From: Callipepla californica brunnescens
Taxonomy: Eukaryota > Chordata > Aves > Galliformes > Odontophoridae
Direction: 5' to 3'
NCBI GenBank assembly: GCA_023055505.1
Contig: JALIRH010000002.1
Span: 20,170,937-20,234,936, forward strand
DNA length: 64,000 nucleotides
Positions 13,045-25,400 of the stretch are shown here, piece after piece; within the stretch, counting starts at the first letter, position 1; every line of letters begins with the position of its first letter. The notes below the pieces were generated by a model, which saw only the letters and a list, made by a program, of their open reading frames with translations, ran no database searches and was not told the origin of the DNA. Position numbers and translations under genes: made by a program.

Positions 13045-13374
13045 GGAAATTACTCTGTGAGCCCGTTTGACAATGCAAAGTCCTACACTCCCTATGACTG
13101 CATGTCAGACGTGGTGGTCAAAGCTATTCGGTGACTACCGTAACCTTATCGCTACCCAGAACTGCTCTGAAACTAGTTCAGCACACACCTGTAGTTGCAG
13201 CAAACTATTAAAACTACTGACAGAATTTTAATCGTACAATTTAGGTTTCAATATGTCAGCAGAACAGCAGTGTATCACCCATAGATGTTGAAACGTGGAA
13301 GTGAAATTATCAAACTATTGCTCCAATATCGGAAAAGTAAAGCTATCCTCCCCAGGCATACAGCTCCCTCTCGC

Positions 13375-13449
13375 TTATGCTGACACATAAGGTGGTGGTG
13401 GATCCTTAGCAGCTCCGTTTGCAGGATCGTCATATGGTGGCAACAGCAC
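13375..13449 (-). CDS. LAPTM4B: LAPTM4B exon 7, coding part with stop
   Basis: This exon encodes the last 24 residues, starting [12 protein letters not shown] and ending DPPPPYVSA, then TAA. The acceptor is CTTTCCTGCAG. It holds both PPxY-type motifs (LPPY and PPPY), known in mammals to bind WW domains of NEDD4 ligases. The short linker between them reads [10 protein letters not shown]. As I remember the human tail, it is one residue longer here. The exon is too short to be found as an open frame. Confidence 0.95.
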   Translation of the reverse strand: MLLPPYDDPANGAAKDPPPPYVSA

Positions 13450-16400
13450 CTGCAGGAAAGGAGGAAAAGATTATATTGTCAAAAAGGATTTTCTTCAGTG
13501 TGTCGGTGACAGTAGCTGCTTATTCTGTAGCTGCCCTCTCTCTGGAGAGCTCGAACCACATCTCATGGAAGAGTGCACAGGCTCCTAAGCCAGAGGGAGG
13601 AAAGTCCCCCAGGCATCTCTGAAAATTCACTGGAATAGCTAAGAATTACTTTGGGGTGGGGAGAAGGAAAGAAATGGAGAACAAGTTACCCAATGTCTTA
13701 GTAAATCTCTACTTCTGTGCTTCAGGGGCTCTCAGCTGTGAGAGGGGAGACATGCGTTCCCAGAAGCCCCTCCAGTAAATACTCAACATCTGTTAGAAAT
13801 TAAGGCTGCTTTAATCATATATCATCCCATTCACAGGAGGCCAGGCAGCTCCCTCAGATTTGGGAGATGCAAATTCAAGCCATACAGGGCAGACAAGGGA
13901 TTTGAACTAAGGTTTCTGCTTCTTTAAGCCAGCATGCTAGCGACCATGTAGCTTCTAATGACATCCGCACCGACTGTAGCTTGCATGAAAAGAAGTGACA
14001 GAGCACTTGGTCTGTGAACCCCTGCAGGAAAAGAGGGTAAAATAGATGTTCAAACAAAGATAAAGATTGCATTCCCTAAAATAAATCAATAGTGTGGTGC
14101 ACACTTGTGGTGCATTGGCAGAGATACTTTACACAGCTGAAGATCAATGATTTGTGATGGAATTTCCAAATTTACCCACATCTCCTCTTCTTGGTCATTA
14201 AAGGGCACGTGAAACTGAATGTCTAAACAAGCACAGGGAAAATCCTGAAAACTAAGGTCCTGAACCACTAAGGTCGGTGGAAATTTTACCATGAGAGGAT
14301 TTCTCCAGTTTTTAAATAAGTTGGTAATCCGCTTTCTTCAAAGAAACATTCACAGTCACAGCTTGGGCCTCATCCGCAGCATACTCAGATCAGTGGGAAT
14401 CTTTCTATAGATTGAAGCAGACTTTGGCTCTGTTAATGTAGGACGGCTCCAAGCGTGATTCATGTAATACTTATGTGAGTTTACAAACGTACACTGATGA
14501 CTGTGTTCAAGCACATCAGTGCACATGTTCACTGGATTACAAAACAGACACCTTGGCATCTTCTGCTCTTAGTAAAAAAGTTTCACTGTTTAGGACAGGA
14601 AATTGTCAGTCACTGCTCTTTATTATTACCACATGTTTGAGCTTCTAAATGCGATATATGATGCATACATCAACTACAACGTCTACAAAGCTCTGCATTA
14701 AGATGAATTTAATGAATCATGTCAAGTTGAAAGGGTGTAAACAAATTATGGCAGACCGCTTATCTAATTCCATTACAATGACATATAGAACTGTATACAA
14801 ATATTGTGATAAAAATCTTAAGCATGCATTACAGTGCAACCTCAGTAAATCACCCCCCTGGAACACGCAAACTGTGAAGAACACTGACACTGAGATCTCC
14901 TCCCTGGCGCTGACCATTAGTTTAACAGCCTTATTATCCTTGTGTTTCTACAAAAAGGCACTATTTCTAAACTGAAACATATCCCTTAGCGTTATGAAAC
15001 AATGTGATTTGTATTTCAGTTTAATCCACAGATGATTCTGAAAGTGAATCAAGTTCACTTGGAGATGAATTCCCGTTCTTTTTCTATTTCTGTAATGCTC
15101 TGCCCCAAACTGTTGCCTATTTCTTTCAAGTTCAGCATCCGTTTCACCAGACATAATGAGAAGTTACAGAAGATTCATTCCAAATAGCTTCCAGTTTTCC
15201 AAATCTACCAGTTAATTGTTAAAGAACAATACCTCTCCTTGTGCTCCAATCCTTTCTCTCTTAAATCAGTTATAGAATGAAAGAATCATTAAGGTTGGGA
15301 AGACCACTAGGATCATCTAGTCCAACCATCAACCCAAGCCTGGGAGTGCTCTAGACCTTCTAGACATCTACGTGGGCAGCCTTCTCCAATACCTCACCAT
15401 GATTTCTGAGAAGAAATTCTTCCTAATATCCAACCTGAACCCCCCCCTGGTGCAACTTAAGGCTATCACCTCTCATTACCTGGGAGAAGAGGCTGACCTC
15501 TACCTTGCCACAACCTCCTTTCAGGCAGTTGTAGAGAGTGATAAGGTCTCCCTTGAGCCTCCTCTTTGTTCCCTCAGCTGCTTCCCTTAAGACTTGTGCT
15601 CCTGACCCTTTGCAGCTTTGTTGCTGTGCTCTGGACACACTCCAGGTCCTCAGTATAGTCTTTCTTGTAGTGAGGGGCCCAAAACAGCACAGCACTTGAG
15701 GTGTAGCCCCACCAGTGCTGAGTACAGAGTGATGATCACCTCCCTGCCCCTGCTGGCTGCACCATTTCTGATACGAGCCAGGATGTTTTCGGACATCTTG
15801 GCCACCTAGTCACACTGGTGGCTCATGTTCAGCCTACTGTCAACTAACACATCCAGTCCTTTTCCTCCATGAAGCTTTCCAGCCATGCTGCTCCAGACCT
15901 CTAGAGATGCATGGTGCTGTGGCTGAAGTGCAACATCTGGCACTTGGTCTTTTTAAAGCTAGAACAACCGTGGTCACATCAAAATCACTACTCTAGCATT
16001 GTTACTGCCATTGCAATAGATATCCTGAAGGATTTGCTTTGTCACTGCTTTCACTCTTGTACAAAATGAAGTCCATCAGGTAGGAGAAGAGCTTCTAGCA
16101 AGGCTTTCTACCATGCTCTGAGGAGATGAGCATTCTGCTTAGTTCTATGGACCCCAAACTCATACATATTTCACTAACCCCAAGGAACCTCATTAAATTG
16201 CTTTCTCAACAGCTTTCTAAGAAGTGAGAGAAGACAGGAGCACCTACAAGAGCCATTTTGGAGAAGCCACTGGCCATATCTTAAGGTATCTGAACTTCTA
16301 TAGGAATATTCAAGGCATATAGGTTATTAACTGAGATGCTACTGAAGAGATCCAGAAGTTTAGCATTAAATTATCTACAGCATAAGTGCAGAGTGTTTGC

Positions 16401-19400
16401 AAATGTCTGTAAGGCTTATAGTCACTTTATTGCTGTTAAGGGTTATTTGTCTTAACTGTTCCATCAGTGATGAATTTACAAGCTTGCTCTCCAGAGATTT
16501 TTGTGTTTAAGTATTTAAATACTCCAATCTTGCATTTCTTTGACATGAACAGAATTATGAGCTATAAAAAAGAATGAGTGTAGAATAAGCAGAGTTCAAA
16601 ATTACTTCCTTTGCCTTCGCCTAGCTGTATATGAGTTATATAAAAAAAGAAAAGCACGGGATGTTTAATAAAGATTAATATGAATGAACAGTGCGGACAA
16701 AACTTGAAGAAGAGCAGACAGTTCATGGAACACACAGCACCACCTGGGACCCCAAGTATATCGAATCGTTAATATAATAAAGTCTTTTAATCTAATGTAA
16801 CCGTTTTGCTTTCAGTCAGTATGTTTTTGTTACTGTTACTTAATCATTTGTCAGCTATAAGTCTAGCAAACATTGAAAAACTCTTCAAGCACTCCATAAT
16901 AAAATAATATATAGAAAACAAAATATGCTGATGAAAACTTTAACATGAGCCAGCGGTGTGCTCTTGCAGCCTAGAAGGCCATCAGAAGAGGGGTGAAAAG
17001 CAGGGAGAAGGAGGGGATTGTTCCCCTCTATTCTGCTCTCATGAGGCCCCATCTGGAGTACTGCATCCAGGACTGGGGTCCTCAGCACAGGAAAGATGTG
17101 AAGCTTTTGGAAAGGGTCCACAGGAGGGCCATGAAGATGACCCAAGGTCTGGAGCAGCTCTCCTATGAAGACAGGCTTGTTCAGCCTGGAAAAGAGGAAG
17201 CTGTGGGGAGACCTCATTCCAGTTCTCCAACATTTAAAGGGAATTTCTAAACATGAGGAAAATCAACTTTTTGCAAAAGTAGTGATAGTACAAGGGAAAA
17301 TGGTTTTAAACTAAAGAAAGGGAGACTTAGATTAGGTGCCAGGGGAAGTTTTTTACTGTGAGAGTGGTGAGGTGCTGGAACAGGTTGCCCAGAGAGGTTG
17401 TGGATGCCCCATCCCAAGAGGTGAACGAGGCCAGGTTGGAAGCCCTTGGCAATGTGATCTAGTATTTGATGTAACGGCTGGCAACCCTGCCTGTGGCAGG
17501 GGGATTGGAAATTGATGAGCCTTGAGATTCCTTCCAACACAAGCCATTCTATGATATGATTCTATGACGATAATTGTAAATCTTATAGCTCTGTTTTTGA
17601 CTGGAACAGTTTCAGGTCATGACTTACACTAATATTTTCTCTGTCTTTTCCCAATTAAGTCCATTTTGGCCAAAAGGAGAAACATAAAAGCTGAATTATC
17701 TCATCTTTTAACTACTTACCCTTGAAATAGTTATAAAAATCTCAAGGAGAAGAGAATTCCATTCAAATTTGAATGGATTAGCTTATACCAAACTAGAGGA
17801 AATGAAAACCATAACAGTTTTCACTTATCTTAACTTTAATTCTCAATGTGGTATAATGGAAGCAGATAAGTGCCTTGGTCATAAACTGTTTGGTTAATCC
17901 AGCAAAACATGCTCTCCAAAGATCTAAAATGGAAGCCAGTAATTGAGTGAAAGGGTGAATTCAGAAGCTCCATCTTATCTGAGAACCTAATTAGAATTGG
18001 GTACAGCCTAAAATCATGGATGAGAAAACCATAGGCATACTTTGGCTACATGGTATCCCCAAGGCAGAATATGCACTAATACAGCTGAAGCGTTTTGCTT
18101 CCTGGGCACTACATTTGAGCATTTCATTCCCTGTTCATTGCTCTGGAACTATGTTTGCAGGGTATTTGAGAATGTCACTTGAAAGTTACTACAGTAAGTA
18201 AATACAGAGGCCCCACATGTTATGGAACTCATTGACTCCTTGGAAACAAAACCCCTGACTTTAATAGCTAGACCAGCTAGCGCATTTGTAAGGTTAGGGT
18301 ACAGTCCCATTGGATACCTAGAACCCAGAGGAAAAAAGCTCCTACTTCTTCCACAACCCCTGTAACTGTCTTTAAGAACCACATAGGGTTCTAATATCAT
18401 CCTTTAATATGCAGCCAGAAAAGGAGGTGACATTACTCACTGTTTCTATATTGTCACAAAAGCATAGCCCAGAGACTGTGAGATCAGAACTGTAGGGTCT
18501 CCCAGACAGGATTCAAACCCACATCTCCCATTTCTCAGATGAATTTCTCAGACACAAGGTTATCAGTTGGGCCATTTCCCACCCCTCCGATGTCACAGCA
18601 AAGCAAAGAATGAAAGAATCCATGGGAAAGAAAGGAAATAATAGAAAGTGGGACTCTGTAGCCCCATAGTACTTAGGTGACACAGAGATCCTGAGTGCTG
18701 GGCTTTGCTCCCAGAGCCATTCAAGTATTTGGTGACAAGCAGTCTCGTTTTGTAGTATGCAGAAGTAATCCAGAAGTAACCCGTAAGAAATCCTGGTCCT
18801 TACTTAGCCGGTGTCATCCCTCTTATTTGGATAATTGTATTACATAAGCTGTCTCTATTATAAAGAACATAACCTTCAGTAGAATAAATAACTACCATAT
18901 GAGTTTCCCAATAGCTATAACACATTCAGTTAATATAATCATATGTCACTTCTTATTTTTTACATCCCGGTTAATCTGTTTTGGGGGAATAAGTTTTTAA
19001 AGTCGTTACTTAGAAGCATGTCTAAAAAGAAACACAGGCAAATGTTTGTAGATTCAAATGGTTTGGAATTAATCTTTGTCCAAAGTCTTGGCGGGGAGGG
19101 CTGGGGGGAGCTCAGTATCTGTACAAATTCTCTCATTTTGCTACATGTATTCCAGTTTTAACTGCAGATCTTGGATCTGTTTGGTGTCTAGTACATTTGT
19201 AGAGGACAAAATGTGCTTAGTCCTGTGTGAGTAAACTTCAATATTTGAGTAATCAATTATTTCTGCATTCTTGAGAGGCTCACCCACAACTCATTGAACC
19301 CAACAGAAACCTTTGGATCACATTTTTGCCAAAGCCATGTGTATTTTCCTCTGAGTGGAAGGGTACAATTACCACAAAACAGCTTTTGGTTTGTACTGCA

Positions 19401-22400
19401 TTTAGGCTGGCAACTATGTGAAACTTGTGAGTTCCCACAGCAAAATACACTGTCACTGTTAGAGACAGCTCTACAATATCTGACACTTTCTAGAACAGAG
19501 ATATATGTGCTTGATAATGCCAAAAAAAGCTATACATTAAAAATTTCTATGGTAAGAGCTGACGGTGGTAGTCAGTATTCAGGATATATTCTCAAACATT
19601 AGCTTCCAGACACACTGGCCCTTCAATCTCCAGTCTGTTAATGCAGGATTATTGTATAAAATATAGAATAAAATCGGAAAACAATATTCTGTGTGTCAGC
19701 CAGGATAGATTAAAAAATTGTAGCAAATACAAATTTACTGTATAATCATTGAAATTCTGACTTTTAATATGTGAAATGAAATGGAGCCAGCTGCTGGCTG
19801 GTGTTTGAGAATTCATCCTGCAGATCAACAAGACCCATCCCTATGTATCGAGAAGAACAGTGTGTTCTGGGAACAGCCCTACGAATCCTCTGCACTCCAA
19901 CAACCGCGCTGCGAAATGCAAAGTATCACTTCTTCACAAATCTGGGAGGAATACGTGCTTGGAATCTACCTCATACACAAGTGATTATCTTCCAGTTCTC
20001 TGTCACCCAGGGGAGCGCAGCACAGCAACTTCCAGATTTACTGTTAAAGAGCCCATGGGGCAATGTGAAAACATTTCAGGGGCTCACAGTGAACAATACC
20101 TAAGAGCTACTCAGTAAAAGTTCCAGTCCTCCAAGCCGAAGGACTGCACACTACAATAAAAAATACATAAATAGGAAAATATGACCAATGCACGACTGAG
20201 TAGAATTAAGGTCATTCCTATGGCAATCCAGTCTTGACCTTAATCTGGCCTTTTCAGTTTTGACAAATCATTTGACTTTCTCATAGAAAAATTTCCTATT
20301 TGTAAAGCAGGAAAATTATTTAAAACATCTCGAAAAGTGTTTCAGGCCATCATCAGGAACCTCTAAAAGAGGCCCATGCAGATTTCACGGTAACAGTAAA
20401 GAAATTACACTGGCACAGGTTGCCCAGCGAGGCTGTGGATGTCCCCTCCCTGGAAGCACTCAAGGCCAGGCTGGATGGGGCAGTGACAGCCTGCTCCAGA
20501 GGGAGGTGTCCCTGCCTACAGCAGGGGGTTGGAACTGGATGATCTTAAACGTCCCCTCCAACCCAAACCATTCCATAATTCTCTGATACCCTGGAAGGAT
20601 AGAAGGGAAAAGGAGCATTTTGTCTCTCACAGCTGATGTGAAAAGTATCAGTAGGTACAGGCCTTCCTTCCTGTTTAATTCGGGAGGGAGAGTAAGCATA
20701 AAGTGAACAGTGATAGCCAGACAGATGGTATGGCAGAGCCAGAACAGCAATCATGAAGTGCGGTTGAGTAAAAGTGCTGAACCACAGGAATTTCCTCATC
20801 CAAGAACCTCTGTCCAGCATGCAGTCCCAGCACAGTGATGGGAGGAGAGCTGGCACAGGCTGCAGGCTGACATAAAGCATTACTGCATGTCTTCTTGGCT
20901 GTGGCTGGCCCTTAGCCCTTTCCTTTCTGAATTCAGGATGAATTCTCTCCTCAGTGTAGCACAATGCAAGTTCTGATGCATCGTGTTCAGGGGCAACTGG
21001 ACTGCGACCTGAAGCTTCGAGCAGCCCAAGCCTAATTGCACCTGTCCTACACTCTGGGTTCACTTCATCTCAATGATCACATCATGAGATTTACTACCTG
21101 CACGTACCAGTCCAAGAATGTAAAAGTGCAGGTTGAAAAACATATGGCTGTTACTGTTCTGTGGTCTGAACGAAATGTTGTCCAATCATGTTTTCTAATT
21201 TCATGTCAAGTTCTCTGATTTCCTGTGATTCGCTCAGACAAGAGGAGAGGAATCTCCTTCCATAGCTGTGGTGGCATGAGAAGCCATTATCTGCAGCCTA
21301 GACCAGTTTCATCTGTGGGGAATAATGCAAGCAGTCTTCAAACAAAGCACAAAGCCCTGCAGCTGAGGAGGAACAGCCCCAGGCACCAGCACATGCAGGG
21401 GGCACCCAGCTTGGAGCTGCTCTGCACTAAGGAGCTTGGTTCAACACTCTGGGTGGAACAGGAGTCAGCAAGGTGCCCTTCACTGGAAACCTTCAGAAGC
21501 TGCGTGGCCATGGGCCTGGGCCCCCTGCTCTGGGTGTCCCTGCTGGAGCAGGGGTGGGCCAGATGGCCCAGAGGGCCCTGCCAGCTTCAGCCATCCTGGG
21601 GTTCTGTAATCTAGGTGCAACCTTCTTTGGTTTGCTGTGAAATCTGCCACTTTTTATTGAACTTCCCCTACTTCTTTTGCTAAGGCAGAAGAACATTTTT
21701 CCTCTTTTACCCTCTTTGCTACTTGCAATTTTAAAGACCTCTGTCACATTCTTCTCTTTCTCTGTCTCTCTTCCAACTGAAGATGCTTGCTCTCCTGCAG
21801 GGCAGTCTTCGCTTAATTCTGTAATGCTAAGTAACTTACTTGGCAGATTGGAGTCCCGGATAAAGGAGATTTCCAAGACCAGGCACATTAGAGTAGCAGG
21901 AAAGGTGCTGGAGAGAGAGCTGACCTCGATCTGAATGAAGCTCCCTTCATACTCAGGAGACTGCCAGGCATCTTCCCCTACCTGAAGTCTGTTCTTCCAA
22001 CTGAGATCAACTACACCATGAAAGCAATTGTTTTTCTTTGCTGCTAATAAATATCTGCGTGTGAGTTGGCTGCTTACAGCGTAAATGGCTGCTCTGGTCA
22101 CGAGTGCAACGAAAGGAACCACTTCTGAGGAGGACAGAGAGTGATGTTTACAAAAATCTTCCCATCTGCCTATTTCTCCTTCCTCTGTCTCCAGATAAAC
22201 GATCTCTGGCTACAGAGCCAGAGCTTCATATCAGTGCCAGACAGCATTTCATACCAAATGAGAAATGTTTTACTTCGCTCTGTTCATGCATGTGCTTGCT
22301 TGAAAGGTTTGCCCAAAACATTCTAGTTAATTGCTATCGGTTTAAGTGTTTTATGATTCACTATCTGTCAAATCCCAGGAAACCTTCCTCTTAACATGGA

Positions 22401-25400
22401 CAGGAAATATTGTCATGTTTATACGTATGCATTTCCATTGGAAACCACACCAGAATGATTGCAGATGGAATAACTGGAAGCAGACTAATTTGGAGACAAC
22501 TTAGAACTGAAATGGGGGAAAAAGTAGGCCTCAGTGCTGCAAAATCATCTGCATGGAGTTAGTGTTGATGAGTTTTTTACCTCTCACAAAACTGCTTGCT
22601 TATTTATAATGTATTACTGTTTAAGCCACCAGCTCGCCAAGACTGTTTAAGAAAATTTACATGAGCTTATGCATTTCTATAATGAAACAAAACAATGATT
22701 TCAGCACTGCAGATAGATGAGAAAATGTATGCATTACTAGGGCACAGCAATATTTAGAAACAGATTGTGATTGCTCTTGCATGGGAAGAGAATTGGATTG
22801 AGGAAGCTATTGTCTATTTTTTCATCATGCACAACCTCATAAAAGTCATCCAGAATAATGATGTAATTATCCTCTCTGTTCAAAGCATGGAGCAATAGTG
22901 CACCTCAGGCCACAGAAGCCTTTCTGCATCTTTGGCCAGCCCTCTGCTGCTGCATCTCCCGCTGTGCGTCACGATCTTGTGTGGACAGAGCTCATCATTC
23001 ATACTTCCAAAACACATTTACTGGATGAGCGTGTGATTCCTAAGGGGGTGCTGGATCGCATGCCACCAGTGCTGATGACTTGGAGAAGTACACTGTGGCT
23101 CAGCATAACAAATGGCTGATGCAGTGTCCTGAGTGCACAGACTGTGAGAGCACACTAATCTTCCTGTGGACGTTTTTATTACTAACATCCACCTCCAACC
23201 TCGTCTCCTCTTATGATTACATTTGCTCCCACTCAAGAGCTTACGAGATGAAGTTAACCTATGGAGAGCTCCCAAGGGGCAGCCAAATTATTTAACAGCA
23301 GTGGTTACCTCCCAGGAGTGTTGTTATCAGATGTGTGTGCACTACAGATAACAGAATCACAGAACTGTGGGGGTTGGAAGGGACTTCAAGGCTTCCATCT
23401 CAAGTTTATCACACCAGATGGACTGTGTTTCTCTTTCTATCTGCTTAGGGATGCGGGGTGATCCAACGCTCATCTTTGGACACCACGACAGAGAGATAGG
23501 TCAACTGTAAAATTGTGGATGTAGATTTTGAAATCTCATTGTAACATTTGGGAGCAGCAAGACACGGGACTTTGAGATGTCCAGTTCTGTCTTCCCTAAT
23601 TTTTTCTCACTAATTACTACTTTTATACAAGCACGTTCTTTTTATGTCACTAGTAAAGACCTGGTGTAGGGAACCTGCTTTGGCAGGGGGTTGGACTCGA
23701 TGATCTTTTGAGGTCCCTTCCAACCACTATGATTCTATGATTCTAGTAATATTGCCATACAAAGTTAAGGAAGTTAAGGAAGGCTTGCTACAGCGTTCAT
23801 TTAAATCAGATCTTTCTTTCCTCCCTGCTCATAACACAGAAGACTGAGACCGTGAGTGCAGCCTGAACAAGCTGCAGTGGAGGAAGGAAGCCCTGTGTCC
23901 ATAAAGAGCGCTGACGGAGGCTCAGGAAGAAAGCAGTTGCTCTACTGGGAGCCATTGCCTTCATGAAAGATAAATACAGACTGGACCAACGCTCCACAAT
24001 TCACCAGAAGCTGCTCGCTGCACGAAGTCAGTCTTCCACATAACCGTCACACCCTCAGCTAACAATGGCAGCTGCGTACTCCTCCCCGATAGCGGAGCAG
24101 AGCACTGCTTCAGCGCAATCTCTAGGAGAACAATGCCACCTACTGAACCACCGGCGACAGCATCTCCCTGCCACCCAACTTACAGCTGTTATTTCTGCTA
24201 GCTGAAGGCGTAGGAGCACAGGGGCTCGGGGCTAGATCAAGTGGGACGTGCAGGGAGCTGCTCCTCCACTTGGCGATGGCCCGGCTCGGTCTGGGCAAGG
24301 GGATGTGATGCAAAGCTAGCAGGGTGAGCTCGCTTTGGAGCTGAAGGCAGCCTCCCAGAAGGGCAGGGGCCAACCCACTAATCTGCCCTTTTTGAACAAG
24401 ATTTGCTGGGGTGTATTCAGGCTTCCTCCATGCTTCATTATGCTGTGTAACTGCACAGGCTTGAGCCTGACCTGAAAAACTGCATACCCATATATCCTTG
24501 GCAATAAGGATTTAAGCTGTCACCATTCCTTTGCCACACTGATACATATCCTCAGAATTACGACAAAGACTTGGACTCGTTTTCTGAAGCCTACAAAAAA
24601 GCAGCTGTCAGATGGCAGTGAATCAAGCCTGCTAGAAAAACAGCCTGTAAAAAAACACTGCCACTTTATAAACACTTTTTTTTCCCCCTACATTGCAACG
24701 CTCTGAGTTGGTGAATTCAAAAAAACTTTGGAAGAACTAAATTACACATCTCCTCTTAGTGTTTTTCTCCTTTAATTATGAACAATGAAAACAGATCTCT
24801 CTCTTTCTAACGCAAACCTCCTTACTGCTGGCTTTTTTTAAGTGCATTACAGTAATTCCAGTATTTGAGCTGCAAATGCCACTATATCTATTCTGTTTGA
24901 TTGAAATAAGATTATGTTGAGGAAAATGGACAAATGTGGGTTTTGATCTTGTATTTTTACTTGCAAGTAAATGGAAATTCAGTGATTGTAAAGAGAAATG
25001 AAAACCTTTTGGAAGTCTTATTTTTAATCTTACGAGGGCCTACAGCAAGAAGTTTGATTGGCAAATAGCACTAAGCAACAGAGCTAACAGGCAGCATGAA
25101 GCAGTTCAGCAGAGAATGATGGATTTTAAGAAAATGTCCTTACATGAACAAGGAAGTATTGGAAGAACAAGCTGGGTATAGATAATAGGAAGGTGGAGAT
25201 GCTGGGAAAAAAAAAGAAGAAACACAGTCTCTTCAGAAAGGCTCAAGAACAACTGATAAGGGGTAAGATTTCATTGCAGGTGGAAAGTGAAAGGCTGGAG
25301 AAGCTGAGCAGCTGTTTAAGAGAAGAAACAGGCTGTTCATACTTTTCTGCAACTGAGAGTCAAACAGAAGCAGAAGTGCACATACACATCAGAGAGATGT

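Larger units (their letters stand above)
11880..13374 (-). other. LAPTM4B: probable LAPTM4B 3' UTR
   Basis: The stretch follows the stop codon directly. The only minus-strand AATAAA I see in it is near its far end (11896-11901), giving an inferred UTR of about 1.5 kb. It includes a TTTTA pentamer run (plus-strand TAAAA, 13018-13044), a TGTAAATA motif of Pumilio type at 12684-12691 on the minus strand, and a GC-richer block at about 12030-12360. No CR1 is present, which fits an exonic region. The end is inferred and needs transcript data. Confidence 0.55.

Noticed and set aside
13897..13945. Possible tRNA gene from A and B boxes
   Set aside because: No cloverleaf can be formed and the boxes are degenerate; it fits a SINE remnant.
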